From assembly GCF_000430545.1 (NCBI RefSeq), contig NZ_AUMF01000014.1, positions 62,001 to 126,000 of the forward strand: a DNA stretch of 64,000 bases, written 5' to 3'. Of this stretch, positions 9,791-18,404 are shown one piece after another. Each line of letters opens with the position of its first letter. Position 1 is the first letter of the stretch. Source of the stretch: Tenacibaculum ovolyticum DSM 18103. GTDB lineage: Bacteria > Bacteroidota > Bacteroidia > Flavobacteriales > Flavobacteriaceae. The notes beneath the pieces were generated by a model. That model saw only the letters and a program-made list of their open reading frames with translations. It made no database searches and was not told the DNA's origin. A program made the position numbers and the translations under genes.

Positions 9791-10705
9791 ATGAAAATTA
9801 AAAATATAATATTGATAGTAGTAACACTATCAACAGGAATTTTTCATGCTGCATTTGGACAGCAAACACCAGTTTTTGCAAATTATAGTTATAATAATGT
9901 AGTTATTAACCCAGCGCATGCAGGGTATTATCCAGATATTGATATTACAGTAACTAATAGAGGTCATTTAAATGGTATTGAAGGAAGTCCTAAGAATATT
10001 GGGGTAACAGTTAATTTCCCTAAAAGCTTTAAAAATGTAGGAATAGGAGCAGGTATTTCTAATGATCGAATAGGAGTAACGAATATTACAAGCTTGTTTG
10101 GAGCGTATTCATATAAAATACACTTTAACTCAGATAATAGTACTTGGTGGGATTACAATCCACATGTATTATCTTTCGGAATTACAGGAGGAGCTATGTT
10201 TTACAATGAGAACCTTTTAGATTTAAATATTAATAACGATCCTAATTTTGCAAATAATGTAAGTACAATTGTACCTACCATTGGAGCAGGGGTTTTTTAT
10301 AACAGAGAGCGTGTTTATGTAGGGCTTTCTATTCCTAATTTACTAGGGAATTCATTGTCATCTAATGATAATATAAACATAAAAAGTACTTACTATTTTA
10401 ACGCAGGATATCGATTTTTTGCTACACGTTTTAGGGAAGTAATGATAAATCCAAGTATACTTGTTAAGTATATTTCGGGAGCTCCTGTGCAAGCAGATCT
10501 AAACACAAAAATTAATTATAAAAATAAATATGAATTTGGTGTAGGTTACAGAACAAACTCATCAGTAAATATACTAGCAGGTTTTCATATCTCTAAACGT
10601 TTTAGAATATTATATAATTATAATAAAAGTATTGATAACTCAATAATGGATACTCATGGTATTGTTTTAAACCTTCGTTTAGGAGAAGGTTTTGGAGGTA
10701 GATAA
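9791..10705 (+). CDS. PorP/SprF family type IX secretion protein
   Basis: The 304-residue product has a signal peptide ending near FGQQ and the PorP/SprF hallmark at the mature N-terminus (FANYSYNNVVINPAHAGY). Alternating beta-strands follow and it ends in VLNLRLGEGFG, as expected of an outer-membrane beta-barrel of this family. SprF-type proteins are needed for secretion of cargo with type B C-terminal domains, and each is usually encoded directly after its cargo. That is the arrangement here: 3 bp after the stop of the giant protein. It is likely the dedicated partner, one paralogue of several in the genome, so I give no gene symbol. Confidence 0.92.
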   Translation: MKIKNIILIVVTLSTGIFHAAFGQQTPVFANYSYNNVVINPAHAGYYPDIDITVTNRGHLNGIEGSPKNIGVTVNFPKSFKNVGIGAGISNDRIGVTNITSLFGAYSYKIHFNSDNSTWWDYNPHVLSFGITGGAMFYNENLLDLNINNDPNFANNVSTIVPTIGAGVFYNRERVYVGLSIPNLLGNSLSSNDNINIKSTYYFNAGYRFFATRFREVMINPSILVKYISGAPVQADLNTKINYKNKYEFGVGYRTNSSVNILAGFHISKRFRILYNYNKSIDNSIMDTHGIVLNLRLGEGFGGR

Positions 10706-10727
10706 AACTTATAGGTAGCTAATTTGT

Positions 10728-10773
10728 AAAGCAAAAACAGCTAACCGTATTTAAAGGTTAGCTGTTTTGCTTT
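10728..10773. terminator. Terminator after the surface protein and SprF-like operon
   Basis: AAAGCAAAAACAGCTAACC pairs with GGTTAGCTGTTTTGCTTT (18 bp, one bulged A) around a 9-nt loop. It sits 22 bp after the SprF-like stop. The T-rich 3' side and A-rich 5' side allow use in both directions, which fits the convergent gene at 10831. Confidence 0.75.
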
Positions 10774-10830
10774 ATAATAAATTCTTTTTATTAAGAAAAA
10801 GGATTCCTTTTGTGTTATTTCGTTGTTTTA

Positions 10831-11517
10831 TTAATTGTATTTTTTTATTAAATCAGACAAAGAATTTGATTCCAGTATTTTATCAAGATATTTACCTCTG
10901 CTGCTTTTTACACGTTGATATGGAGCAAATAAATTCGAAACCTCATTAAACTCATTATTTAAAAGAGTTAGTATTTTTTTGTTGTTGTCAGATAATTTTT
11001 CAGCACCATGTTTTTCATTAAAATCAATTAACCGTTTAACAGCTATTTCCTTTTTAGCAATTTCAGCACCAGTTCCGTTTAAAGTACAGATTCCGTAAAT
11101 ACCTTTTAAATAGTATTGCCATTCTTGTTCAAAAGCTGAATTTAATTTATCCATGTTTACAGTTCCGTCATTTTCTGTTATATTATCATAACCAAACTTC
11201 TTGTTATTGTTATTAAGAAACGTATTTATAAATGCTGTTTTCAACGATTCTTTAAATTCAGAAGAATCATTTAATTTTTTGTTTTTCTGTATTAAAGCGA
11301 TAACACTTTTTGGATAGTATTTTTTGACTTCAGAAATTGTCTTCTCGTCACCAAGAGGAGAATTTATTTTGTAGGTTGCATTAATTTCATAAGAACTATT
11401 CGGAATTAATTCGTTTTCTATTAATGCATTTAATTCTTGACTAGAAATTTCTGAAATTTTGCATAATTCATTTAATTCAATAAAATTATCTTCAATATAT
11501 TTAATATCAATATCCAT
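10831..11517 (-). CDS. DUF6058-like protein
   Basis: A 228-residue soluble protein without signal peptide. The N-terminal IKYIEDNFIELNELCKIS and LIPNSSYEI segments and the following Leu-rich helices resemble DUF6058 proteins, some annotated as natural-product related without clear experimental support. No catalytic motif is evident. It lies last in a leftward run of six genes and starts 11 bp downstream of the membrane protein gene, so the two are probably cotranscribed. The family call rests on recall of the N-terminus and is tentative. Confidence 0.5.
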   Translation of the reverse strand: MDIDIKYIEDNFIELNELCKISEISSQELNALIENELIPNSSYEINATYKINSPLGDEKTISEVKKYYPKSVIALIQKNKKLNDSSEFKESLKTAFINTFLNNNNKKFGYDNITENDGTVNMDKLNSAFEQEWQYYLKGIYGICTLNGTGAEIAKKEIAVKRLIDFNEKHGAEKLSDNNKKILTLLNNEFNEVSNLFAPYQRVKSSRGKYLDKILESNSLSDLIKKYN

Positions 11518-11528
11518 TGTTCGGTTTT

Positions 11529-11972
11529 TTATTTTTTTAATTCAATTAAAGACTTTTTAATAGATGCTATATCGGTATCTCTCATTCTAACCTTATTAAA
11601 ATCAACAACTATTAATTTAGTAGCATCTTTGGTTAAAATAATAATTTTTTCATTCTTTACTTGTGTTTTTTCGATGTTCGATAAAGTAATTTTACGAATC
11701 GAATCTGAAGGATTTGTTCTGTATTCTAAATAATTGGCTGAGGTTTTAATAAACAGTTCTTTAGATTCTCCAATAAATTTTAGAGCTCTAATAATTAAAA
11801 ATAAACCAACTGTAATTCCAAGCGGTTTATCCCAATCTCCAGGGAAACTATAGATAAACTGATTTGTTTGTAGGTATTTATACAATTGATAACTAAATGA
11901 AAAAACAAGAAAAACTCCCGTTGCTATAAAAATAGGTGCTTTTAAAGATCTCTTTTTTATTAAGTATTTCAT
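11529..11972 (-). CDS. Small membrane protein with a PH-like C-terminal region
   Basis: A 147-residue protein that I do not recognise. Two hydrophobic segments (about residues 12-32 and 50-65) are followed by a cytosolic-looking beta-rich region (FIKTSANYLEYRT, ITLSNIEKTQVKNEKIIIL). This resembles the small two-TM proteins carrying a bacterial PH-like domain. It is tightly linked to the downstream DUF6058-like gene (11 bp) and lies 44 bp after the lipoprotein hydrolase gene. No function can be given. Confidence 0.6.
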   Translation of the reverse strand: MKYLIKKRSLKAPIFIATGVFLVFSFSYQLYKYLQTNQFIYSFPGDWDKPLGITVGLFLIIRALKFIGESKELFIKTSANYLEYRTNPSDSIRKITLSNIEKTQVKNEKIIILTKDATKLIVVDFNKVRMRDTDIASIKKSLIELKK

Positions 11973-12016
11973 ACTGTTTCGTAATATGTGTTTGAATTTT
12001 AGATATCGAATGAAAG

Positions 12017-12940
12017 TTATTCTTTATTCAAAATCCAATCTATTAAATTCTTTTTATCAACTATAGACCAACTATGAGGATGCCTTTCTCCATTTGCTCT
12101 ATAACCTTTGTTTACTGTAGGAATATATTCAACATTTTTAAACCCTTTAATTTTTAAACTCTTAGATAGTTTTTCGATATAAAAAGCATTCATTTGTTTA
12201 TAATCTGCCATTCTGTTTTTTTTCCACCAAAGAGTATCAGGCTCCGTATAAAGTCTAATCTTAGTATTCTTTAAACTCTTTAAATTTGAAATGTTGTTTG
12301 TACTAAAAGTAAAAACAGCTTTGTCTTCATATTTCTTAATGTCCTCTGTTGGCGTTCCAAAATTACGCCCAAGAGTTTCTAATAACCAAGTACTTTCTTG
12401 AATTGCTGGTTCTGAAAATTTTCGTTCGATATTTTTTTCAGAAGAAAAATATAGTGCGGCTAAATCAATAGGGGAATCTACTATAAATACTCCTTTTGGA
12501 GCACTATAAGATTCTTTCATCCTTGTGATGTAATTACTTATTAAAAGACTAACAACTCCGCCGCTAGAAAAGCCACCAATAAAAATGTTGTTAGTCGGTA
12601 ATTGATTGTCTTCAATTATATTTTGTAAACTTTTTGCAAGCTGTTGTTGTTCGTTTTCCTCAAGCCATAATTTTTGATTGAAGTTAGATAATATAACTGC
12701 AATATTTTTTTTTTTAGCAATCTCAAGAATTTTAAATTCTCTTTTAATGTCTTCAGCGACTTCAGGATAACCACCAAACAGAATTAAAACAGCATCAATA
12801 CTGTTATTTGGTTTATATAGTTCGTAATCATCTTTTATGATTTCGGTAAAACCGATATTTTCTTTACTACTTTTTTCTTTTTGTTTACAAGAAACAAATC
12901 CGATAAATATTAGTATTAAAATTATTGATATTCTTTTCAT
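12017..12940 (-). CDS. Lipoprotein of the alpha/beta-hydrolase fold
   Basis: The 307-residue product begins with a lipoprotein signal (IILILIFIGFVSC, Cys18). The body looks like an alpha/beta hydrolase: VLILFGGYPE as strand and oxyanion region, FIGGFSSGGVVSLLI with the GxSxG nucleophile elbow, and GERHPHSW near the C-terminus as a possible source of the catalytic His. It is probably a periplasmic or outer-membrane-anchored esterase or peptidase-like enzyme. Substrate is unknown and no closer family is recognised. Confidence 0.65.
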   Translation of the reverse strand: MKRISIILILIFIGFVSCKQKEKSSKENIGFTEIIKDDYELYKPNNSIDAVLILFGGYPEVAEDIKREFKILEIAKKKNIAVILSNFNQKLWLEENEQQQLAKSLQNIIEDNQLPTNNIFIGGFSSGGVVSLLISNYITRMKESYSAPKGVFIVDSPIDLAALYFSSEKNIERKFSEPAIQESTWLLETLGRNFGTPTEDIKKYEDKAVFTFSTNNISNLKSLKNTKIRLYTEPDTLWWKKNRMADYKQMNAFYIEKLSKSLKIKGFKNVEYIPTVNKGYRANGERHPHSWSIVDKKNLIDWILNKE

Positions 12941-13016
12941 TTTTAATAACAGATTTTTGTAAAAATAGCCTAAAACTAAGCAACTAATTGAAGGTTAGTA
13001 AGTGGTGGTTATTGAT

Positions 13017-13706
13017 TTATTTTCGTTTTATAGCCTCTTTATATTTTTTAGTTAATTCTCTAAACCTCCAGCGAATAATTAATTTATCGAACATATTTAA
13101 GTTTAAATTATTCATTATAAACTCAGGATTTTGCTTTCTTAAATATGCAGTTTGTATTATTGCCTCTTTAATGGTGTTTGTATTAATGTAGCCAACTTTA
13201 GATTCTAAGGAGTAATTTCCTCTATCTGACTTAATGTTTTTATAACCTTCAAATAATATGAGCCCGAAACCGCAATAAATAGTAGCTATTTCAGTTAAAA
13301 GTTCATTTTCGTTTTCATTTTTTCTAATGATCCCATGTTTTCTTATTAAATAGTAATGAGACATTTCATGTGCTAAAATTGCTGTTTTTTGAAAAAAATC
13401 TTGAGTAGAAGTGTTTTCATTTATATAAATACAATTTAAATCACCTATCGTTTCAAATTTTCCAGCATCAATATTTTTGATTGTAATAATTTTAATAGGT
13501 TCATTAATCAGCAAATGTTCTCTCATCGCATCTGCAACTTTCTGCAACTTTTCTTGAATATGCATTCCAAACTCTATTTTGGATGTAAGAAAAGTATTTA
13601 ATAATTGATAGTTATATTTTGTACATTTTTTTGGTAATCTTTTTTTAAGAAAATTTAATTCTGCTTTAATTTTTTGCTTGTCAATTTGATTAAAATAATC
13701 GTCCAA
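13017..13706 (-). CDS. Zincin-type metallopeptidase-like protein
   Basis: A 229-residue soluble protein with an HExxH zinc site, H113-E114-M-S-H117, in AILAHEMSHYYLI, and a plausible third ligand, Glu139, in ENELLTEIATIYCGFG. This layout fits small zincins such as those related to ImmA/IrrE and MtfA. No helix-turn-helix or secretion signal is present. It lies 49 bp downstream of kptA on the same strand, so cotranscription is likely. The substrate is unknown. Confidence 0.65.
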   Translation of the reverse strand: MDDYFNQIDKQKIKAELNFLKKRLPKKCTKYNYQLLNTFLTSKIEFGMHIQEKLQKVADAMREHLLINEPIKIITIKNIDAGKFETIGDLNCIYINENTSTQDFFQKTAILAHEMSHYYLIRKHGIIRKNENENELLTEIATIYCGFGLILFEGYKNIKSDRGNYSLESKVGYINTNTIKEAIIQTAYLRKQNPEFIMNNLNLNMFDKLIIRWRFRELTKKYKEAIKRK

Positions 13707-13755
13707 AATAGTTTATGAGATATTAATGAATAAAAAAAATAACTTAAAAGTAAAT

Positions 13756-14316
13756 TTAACTATAATTATTTTTATCGCTTATAAATTCAGTTGGTACGAA
13801 ATCTGTTAGCCAAACATTATTTTCAGAGCAATAAAATACGTGTCCATTTTCTGCCATTTTTAAAGACATTATTTCAAGAATAACAGGCTTACCGTGTCTT
13901 TGTCCGACTTTTAAAGCCGTTTCTTTATTGGCACTTAAATGAACATGATGTCTATTCATTTTTTCTATACCCGTTTTTAAAATGCTTGCAACAGATTTTT
14001 CTCCGGTTCCGTGATACAAAATCTCTGGAGGTATTACTGATTTAAAACCATGGTCGATATCAATTGAATGCCCTTGGTTTGCTCTAATTTTTGTTTTATC
14101 AGCATTAAATCTAAAACGTTTCTTTTTATTTGTTTCAACAATAAATTGTAGTATTTCAAAATCAATTGCCTGTTTGTTTGAATTCATTTTTAGTAATAAA
14201 TCAGCTACACTCGTCCAACCAGCAGCATCAAGTTCAATGCCTATTTTTTCGGGAGCATGCCTAAGTATTAAACTTAAGAACTTACTTAGTTTTGTGTTGT
14301 TTTTTTCGTTTATCAT
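13756..14316 (-). CDS. kptA: RNA 2'-phosphotransferase KptA/Tpt1
   Basis: The 186-residue product matches KptA, which transfers the 2'-phosphate of spliced or repaired RNA to NAD+, giving ADP-ribose 1'',2''-cyclic phosphate. Family signatures are in order: LSKFLSLILRHAPEKIG, AAGWTSVADLL, ILYHGTGEKSVASIL, RHHVHLSANKETALKVGQRH and CSENNVWLTDFVP. Arg, His and Arg residues typical of the active site are present. Length is normal for bacterial KptA. Its natural bacterial substrate is generally unclear. It is followed by the zincin gene and preceded by rapA, 47 bp away. Confidence 0.93.
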   Translation of the reverse strand: MINEKNNTKLSKFLSLILRHAPEKIGIELDAAGWTSVADLLLKMNSNKQAIDFEILQFIVETNKKKRFRFNADKTKIRANQGHSIDIDHGFKSVIPPEILYHGTGEKSVASILKTGIEKMNRHHVHLSANKETALKVGQRHGKPVILEIMSLKMAENGHVFYCSENNVWLTDFVPTEFISDKNNYS

Positions 14317-14363
14317 AGTTTTTAATTTTTTAGTGGTGTTATTAGAAAACTCTATAATAATAG

Positions 14364-17189
14364 TTATTCTTTTCTAATTAATTGAATAGCATCCATTCGT
14401 ATGCGTGCATTTTTAATGAGCGATGTTAATGCTAGTTGTTCGTTCAATGCTGTTTCAATTTCTTCAGGTCTAATATTGTTATTATTGTTTTGTAATATTT
14501 TTAAACGATCTATTTCATGCTTCAAAGTACGATTCATTCGAGTTAGTCCGTTTGCTATTTCTTTAGTTCGTTGTTCTTCCGCAATTTCTGTAGCAACTTT
14601 AATCATATTTGGTAAAAGCGTTTCAACCAATGTTTCACTATCAAGTAAAGGGTCTATTTGCCCCGTACTTAATTTTTTATCTAAGAGTTCAACAGAATAT
14701 TTATCTGTTACTTCCTTTCCTGTATGATCAACTACAACTCTTACTGGTGTATTTGGTAAAAAACGATCTACATAAATATTTTGCCCTGTTGGTGTTTCAA
14801 GAACAAAAATAATTTCTAATAAAAGACCTGGACTTTTAGCTGCTTTTAAAACACCGTAACTAGCGCTACCAGTTCCTGAGCTTAAAACAACATCAATAGC
14901 ATCGGTTATCATTGGATGACCCCAACTAAGAAAACTTATTTCTTCTCTACTAAGGGCATGTTTTCTGTTAAATGTAACAGATACACCCTCTTGCGGTATT
15001 GATGGAAATGTTTCGGTAATTATAGAAGTAGGTTTTAAATAATAGGTTCGAGATGGTCGATCTTCCATTTCAATATCAAAATGACGAAAGACTTTTGTTA
15101 AATACTTTTCGAGACTTTTATCTTTATCTGCTGCTTTAATTTGTTTAATTAATTTTTCAGCTACTTTAGGGCGAAAAGAATTCATTTCTAACAATCGATC
15201 ACGACCATCAGCTAAATTTTTTAAAAGTGCTGTTTGAAAACTAGAAGTATCAGAAATCAACGTTTCTATTTCTGAATTATTTACTGTGTTTTCTTGTGTT
15301 TTTAAAAGCGTAAGCAATCGATTACCAAATAATTCAGCAATTTTATTTCCACCTTCAATATTACTTTCAAAAGCATTTAAGCCTTTATGAAACCACTGCG
15401 CAAGCAAATGTTGTTTACTATTAGCCAGGTAGGGGATATGAATATGTATATCTTCAGTTTGTCCGATTCTATCTAAACGACCTATTCGTTGTTCTAATAA
15501 TTCAGGATGCAACGGTAAGTCGAATAAGATAAGATGATGCGCGAATTGAAAATTTCGTCCTTCGCTTCCTATTTCAGAACAAAGTAGTATTTGTGCTCCA
15601 TTTACTTCAGAAAACCATGCCGCATTTTTATCTCGTTGCACTATAGTAAGATCTTCATGAAATACGGCTGTTTTTAAATTAGCATGTTTAATTAATGCTT
15701 TTTCTAGTGCCAGTACTTTTTCTTTACTCTTACAAATAAGCAATATTTTTGCAGGATGAATTTCTTTAATCATGGTTAATAACCATTCAACACGTGGGTC
15801 TTTAGTAAACCAAAATTGTTGTTTATTGGTTGTTTCGTTTTGGGTTATTTCACGTGTAAACTCATTGTTTAAACGATCCATCCAGAGTTCTTTATCTTTT
15901 GTAGGTTCTAAAGAAATAAGATGTGCTTTTCGTTTTGGAAATCCACTCATGCTAGCTCTGGTATTTCTGAATAATACTCTACCAGGACCATGTTGATCCA
16001 ATAAATTCTCAATAAGATTATCCTTTACTACACTTTTCCCTTTTGTTATTGCTTTTAGGTTTTCTTTCGGAAAAAGAGATTTTAAAATTGTGGTATCCTT
16101 CGTATTCAAATCTTTTTCGAGATGCAATTTTTCAACAATATTAGCAATAGTTTTATGATCAGAAGATTCATTTACAAAATCATCGTAATTGGCATACCTG
16201 TTAGGGTCTAATAATCGGAGTCGGGCAAAATGACTTTCTACGCCCAATTGTTCTGGAGTCGCTGTAAGAAGTAATAATCCTTTTGCTACTTTGCTTAACA
16301 ATTCCACAATACTATATTCAGTACTAGATTTGTTAACCGACCATTCTAAATTATGAGCTTCATCTACTACAAGCATATCCCAACCAGCAGTTAATGCTTG
16401 TTTGGTTCGCTTTGCGGAATTTGCTAAAAATTCTGTACTACAAATAATAAGTTGATTGTCTAGAAAAGGATTACCGTCTGGCGCACTCTCATCAAGTGAA
16501 GCACAGCGTTCTTCATCAAAAATATGAAACCACATATTAAAACGACGTAAAACTTCAACAAACCATTGATGTACTAATGATTCTGGAACTAAAATTAGTA
16601 CCCTAGAAATTCGACCACTTACTAATAAACGATGTAAAATTAAACAGGCTTCAATGGTTTTTCCAAGACCAACTTGATCGGATAATAATACACGAGGTGC
16701 ATATCTCGAACTTACTTCATGTGCAATGTATAATTGATGCGGAATAAGAGCTATCCTACCACCAACAAATCCGTTTACAGGTGATAATCTTCTCTCATAT
16801 TCGTGTTGTAAGGTTTCTCTACGTAAAGCAAAGGCTTTAGGAGTATCTACATCGCCCATAAAAAGTCTATCATCTACTCCGTGAATTACCGATACATCGC
16901 CAAGTGCTGCTTCCGATATTTTTTGGTCTTTTCCGTAATAGACATATAAGTTGTCCTCTTCCTCAACACGTTTTATAACTAATGGCTGATTTTTGATGTC
17001 TTTTATCGTATCGCCTGGTTTAAAAACCACACGTTGTAAAGGAGCGTTTTCAAGAGCGTACATTCGTGTTTCATCAGCTGTAGGAAAATACAATTGCACT
17101 TTTCCTTTGTTGGAGTTTGTTAAAATGCCAACACCTAATTCAGGTTCACCTTTACTCGTATATCTTTGATTAGGGAAAAAAACAGTCAT
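14364..17189 (-). CDS. rapA: RapA-like RNA polymerase-associated Swi2/Snf2 ATPase
   Basis: The 941-residue product matches RapA/HepA, a Swi2/Snf2 translocase that recycles RNA polymerase after termination in E. coli. The start MTVFFPNQRYTSKGEPELG is the family N-terminus. Walker A is in SDQVGLGKTIEA (Lys177), motif II is DEAH (276-279), LLLTATPEQLG is motif III, and QIGRLDRIGQTEDIHIH is the C-terminal lobe motif. The full family length and terminal RapA-specific region are present. RapA is best known from gammaproteobacteria, so its presence here may reflect old transfer. That is inference. It could lead a leftward operon with kptA and the zincin gene. Confidence 0.93.
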   Translation of the reverse strand: MTVFFPNQRYTSKGEPELGVGILTNSNKGKVQLYFPTADETRMYALENAPLQRVVFKPGDTIKDIKNQPLVIKRVEEEDNLYVYYGKDQKISEAALGDVSVIHGVDDRLFMGDVDTPKAFALRRETLQHEYERRLSPVNGFVGGRIALIPHQLYIAHEVSSRYAPRVLLSDQVGLGKTIEACLILHRLLVSGRISRVLILVPESLVHQWFVEVLRRFNMWFHIFDEERCASLDESAPDGNPFLDNQLIICSTEFLANSAKRTKQALTAGWDMLVVDEAHNLEWSVNKSSTEYSIVELLSKVAKGLLLLTATPEQLGVESHFARLRLLDPNRYANYDDFVNESSDHKTIANIVEKLHLEKDLNTKDTTILKSLFPKENLKAITKGKSVVKDNLIENLLDQHGPGRVLFRNTRASMSGFPKRKAHLISLEPTKDKELWMDRLNNEFTREITQNETTNKQQFWFTKDPRVEWLLTMIKEIHPAKILLICKSKEKVLALEKALIKHANLKTAVFHEDLTIVQRDKNAAWFSEVNGAQILLCSEIGSEGRNFQFAHHLILFDLPLHPELLEQRIGRLDRIGQTEDIHIHIPYLANSKQHLLAQWFHKGLNAFESNIEGGNKIAELFGNRLLTLLKTQENTVNNSEIETLISDTSSFQTALLKNLADGRDRLLEMNSFRPKVAEKLIKQIKAADKDKSLEKYLTKVFRHFDIEMEDRPSRTYYLKPTSIITETFPSIPQEGVSVTFNRKHALSREEISFLSWGHPMITDAIDVVLSSGTGSASYGVLKAAKSPGLLLEIIFVLETPTGQNIYVDRFLPNTPVRVVVDHTGKEVTDKYSVELLDKKLSTGQIDPLLDSETLVETLLPNMIKVATEIAEEQRTKEIANGLTRMNRTLKHEIDRLKILQNNNNNIRPEEIETALNEQLALTSLIKNARIRMDAIQLIRKE

Positions 17190-18061
17190 AATTTTTTAGT
17201 AGCTCTTTATGTTTGTAGAAAATGGAACTTATCTAGTAAGTCACAAATAGTAAATACAAGCAAAACTATAATAAATAGGCGAGGACTATGGATAAATTAT
17301 AAAAGTTATTTATCGCGCCTTGGCACAAATGTTTTGTGTTCGCTGAGATTTTAAAAACACATTAAATTAAATATTGTTTCTTGAATTGTTTTTATGGCGA
17401 ATGTATGAGTTTTTAAATTGTGTTTTTCGTAATTATTTTTGTGTATTTGACGTTTTTGGTCGTTTTTACATATTTTTTTATGGTTATTTATCAATAAAAA
17501 TACCTTTTTTTAAGGTGTTTTTATGATTTTATCAATGAGTGTATCACTTTTATCATATTGCTATATTTTAGCGCTCACTTTTTTAACTTCATATTTTTAG
17601 ATGCTTTTAAAAACCCTATTTTAAAAGATTGAAAAAAAAGCACCCTCTTTTTTGAGACCACATTCTGCTTTAAACGGTTTTATAGCTATTGATAACATGT
17701 GGTTATTTGGATATAAGTTTTTTTTAACACAATTTTATACACAGATAACCAAGTCTAAAAATATGTTTTACAGAAAGTTAATTGCTATAGTCTTAAATAA
17801 TTATTTGACGATTAATTATTGTTGAGTAAGAACTAGCTACGGAAAATAGGTTTACTATTCCAGAAAGTATTGATACTCTTTTTTCAAAAAACGTATTAAT
17901 AAATGCTTTCGAAAGAACGGTGATATTACTAGATAAAGTAGCAAACAAATTCGGGTTAGGAACAGTTAATTAAATATTGGCAGCAAATAAAAAATTAAAG
18001 TTAATAGAGAAAACATTCGCTGTTATTTATTCATTTTAAAAAACGATCTAAATAATTAATC
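17190..18061. other. 872-bp intergenic region between rapA and the P-II gene
   Basis: This gap is very AT-rich. It must hold the leftward rapA promoter and the rightward glnK-amt promoter. I see a small inverted repeat (CACAAA-TGT-TTTGTG near 17323) and the short coding remnant listed separately at 17830. No RNA gene or further coding sequence was recognised. Confidence 0.6.
17830..17973 (+). pseudogene. Possible C-terminal remnant of an unknown gene
   Basis: A 47-codon frame opens after an in-frame TAA at 17827 and ends at TAA 17971. It lacks a start codon with any leader but reads like real protein (ENRFTIPESIDTLFSKN, ERTVILLDKVANKFG). This suggests the tail of a decayed gene. I do not recognise the family. 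It could also be a chance frame in AT-rich DNA. Confidence 0.3.
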
Positions 18062-18400
18062 ATGAAAAAAATAGAAGCAATTATTAGAAAATCTAAATTC
18101 CGAGTTGTTAAAGAGGCATTGCATAAAGTTGGTGTAAATTTTTTTTCATATTGGGATGTAACTGGCTTAGGAAATGAAAAAGAAGGACATGTTTATAGAG
18201 GAGTTACTTTTAGTACGAGCGACATTCAAAGACGTTACTTATCAATTGTTGTTAACGATGATTTTGAAGAGATAACGATAAAAACAATTTTGGATTCCGC
18301 TAATACAGGTGAAGTTGGAGACGGAAAAATATTTGTTAGTGAAATTAAAGACGCATATAGAATTAGAACAAAAGAGAAAGGAAAAAATACACTAAACTAA
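18062..18400 (+). CDS. P-II nitrogen regulatory protein
   Basis: The 112-residue product is a P-II signal protein (GlnB/GlnK family), which senses 2-oxoglutarate and ATP/ADP and blocks AmtB. MKKIEAIIRKSKF is the family start, TGEVGDGKIFVS the B-loop, and RIRTKEKGK the C-loop. The T-loop differs from the classic form: GHVYRGVTFSTSD has Phe50 at the position of the uridylylated Tyr51, and the segment before YRG is two residues shorter. Regulation by GlnD-type uridylylation is therefore not expected. It lies 4 bp before the ammonium transporter gene, so it is most likely a GlnK-type partner. Confidence 0.93.
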   Translation: MKKIEAIIRKSKFRVVKEALHKVGVNFFSYWDVTGLGNEKEGHVYRGVTFSTSDIQRRYLSIVVNDDFEEITIKTILDSANTGEVGDGKIFVSEIKDAYRIRTKEKGKNTLN

Positions 18401-18404
18401 AAAT

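Noticed and set aside
10767..10949. 60-codon plus-strand ORF after the SprF-like gene
   Set aside because: It begins in the terminator region and runs antisense to the DUF6058-like gene; its composition is that of a shadow frame.
17166..17354. 62-codon ORF crossing the rapA start
   Set aside because: It lies opposite the rapA 5' end and in AT-rich leader DNA, with no protein-like features.
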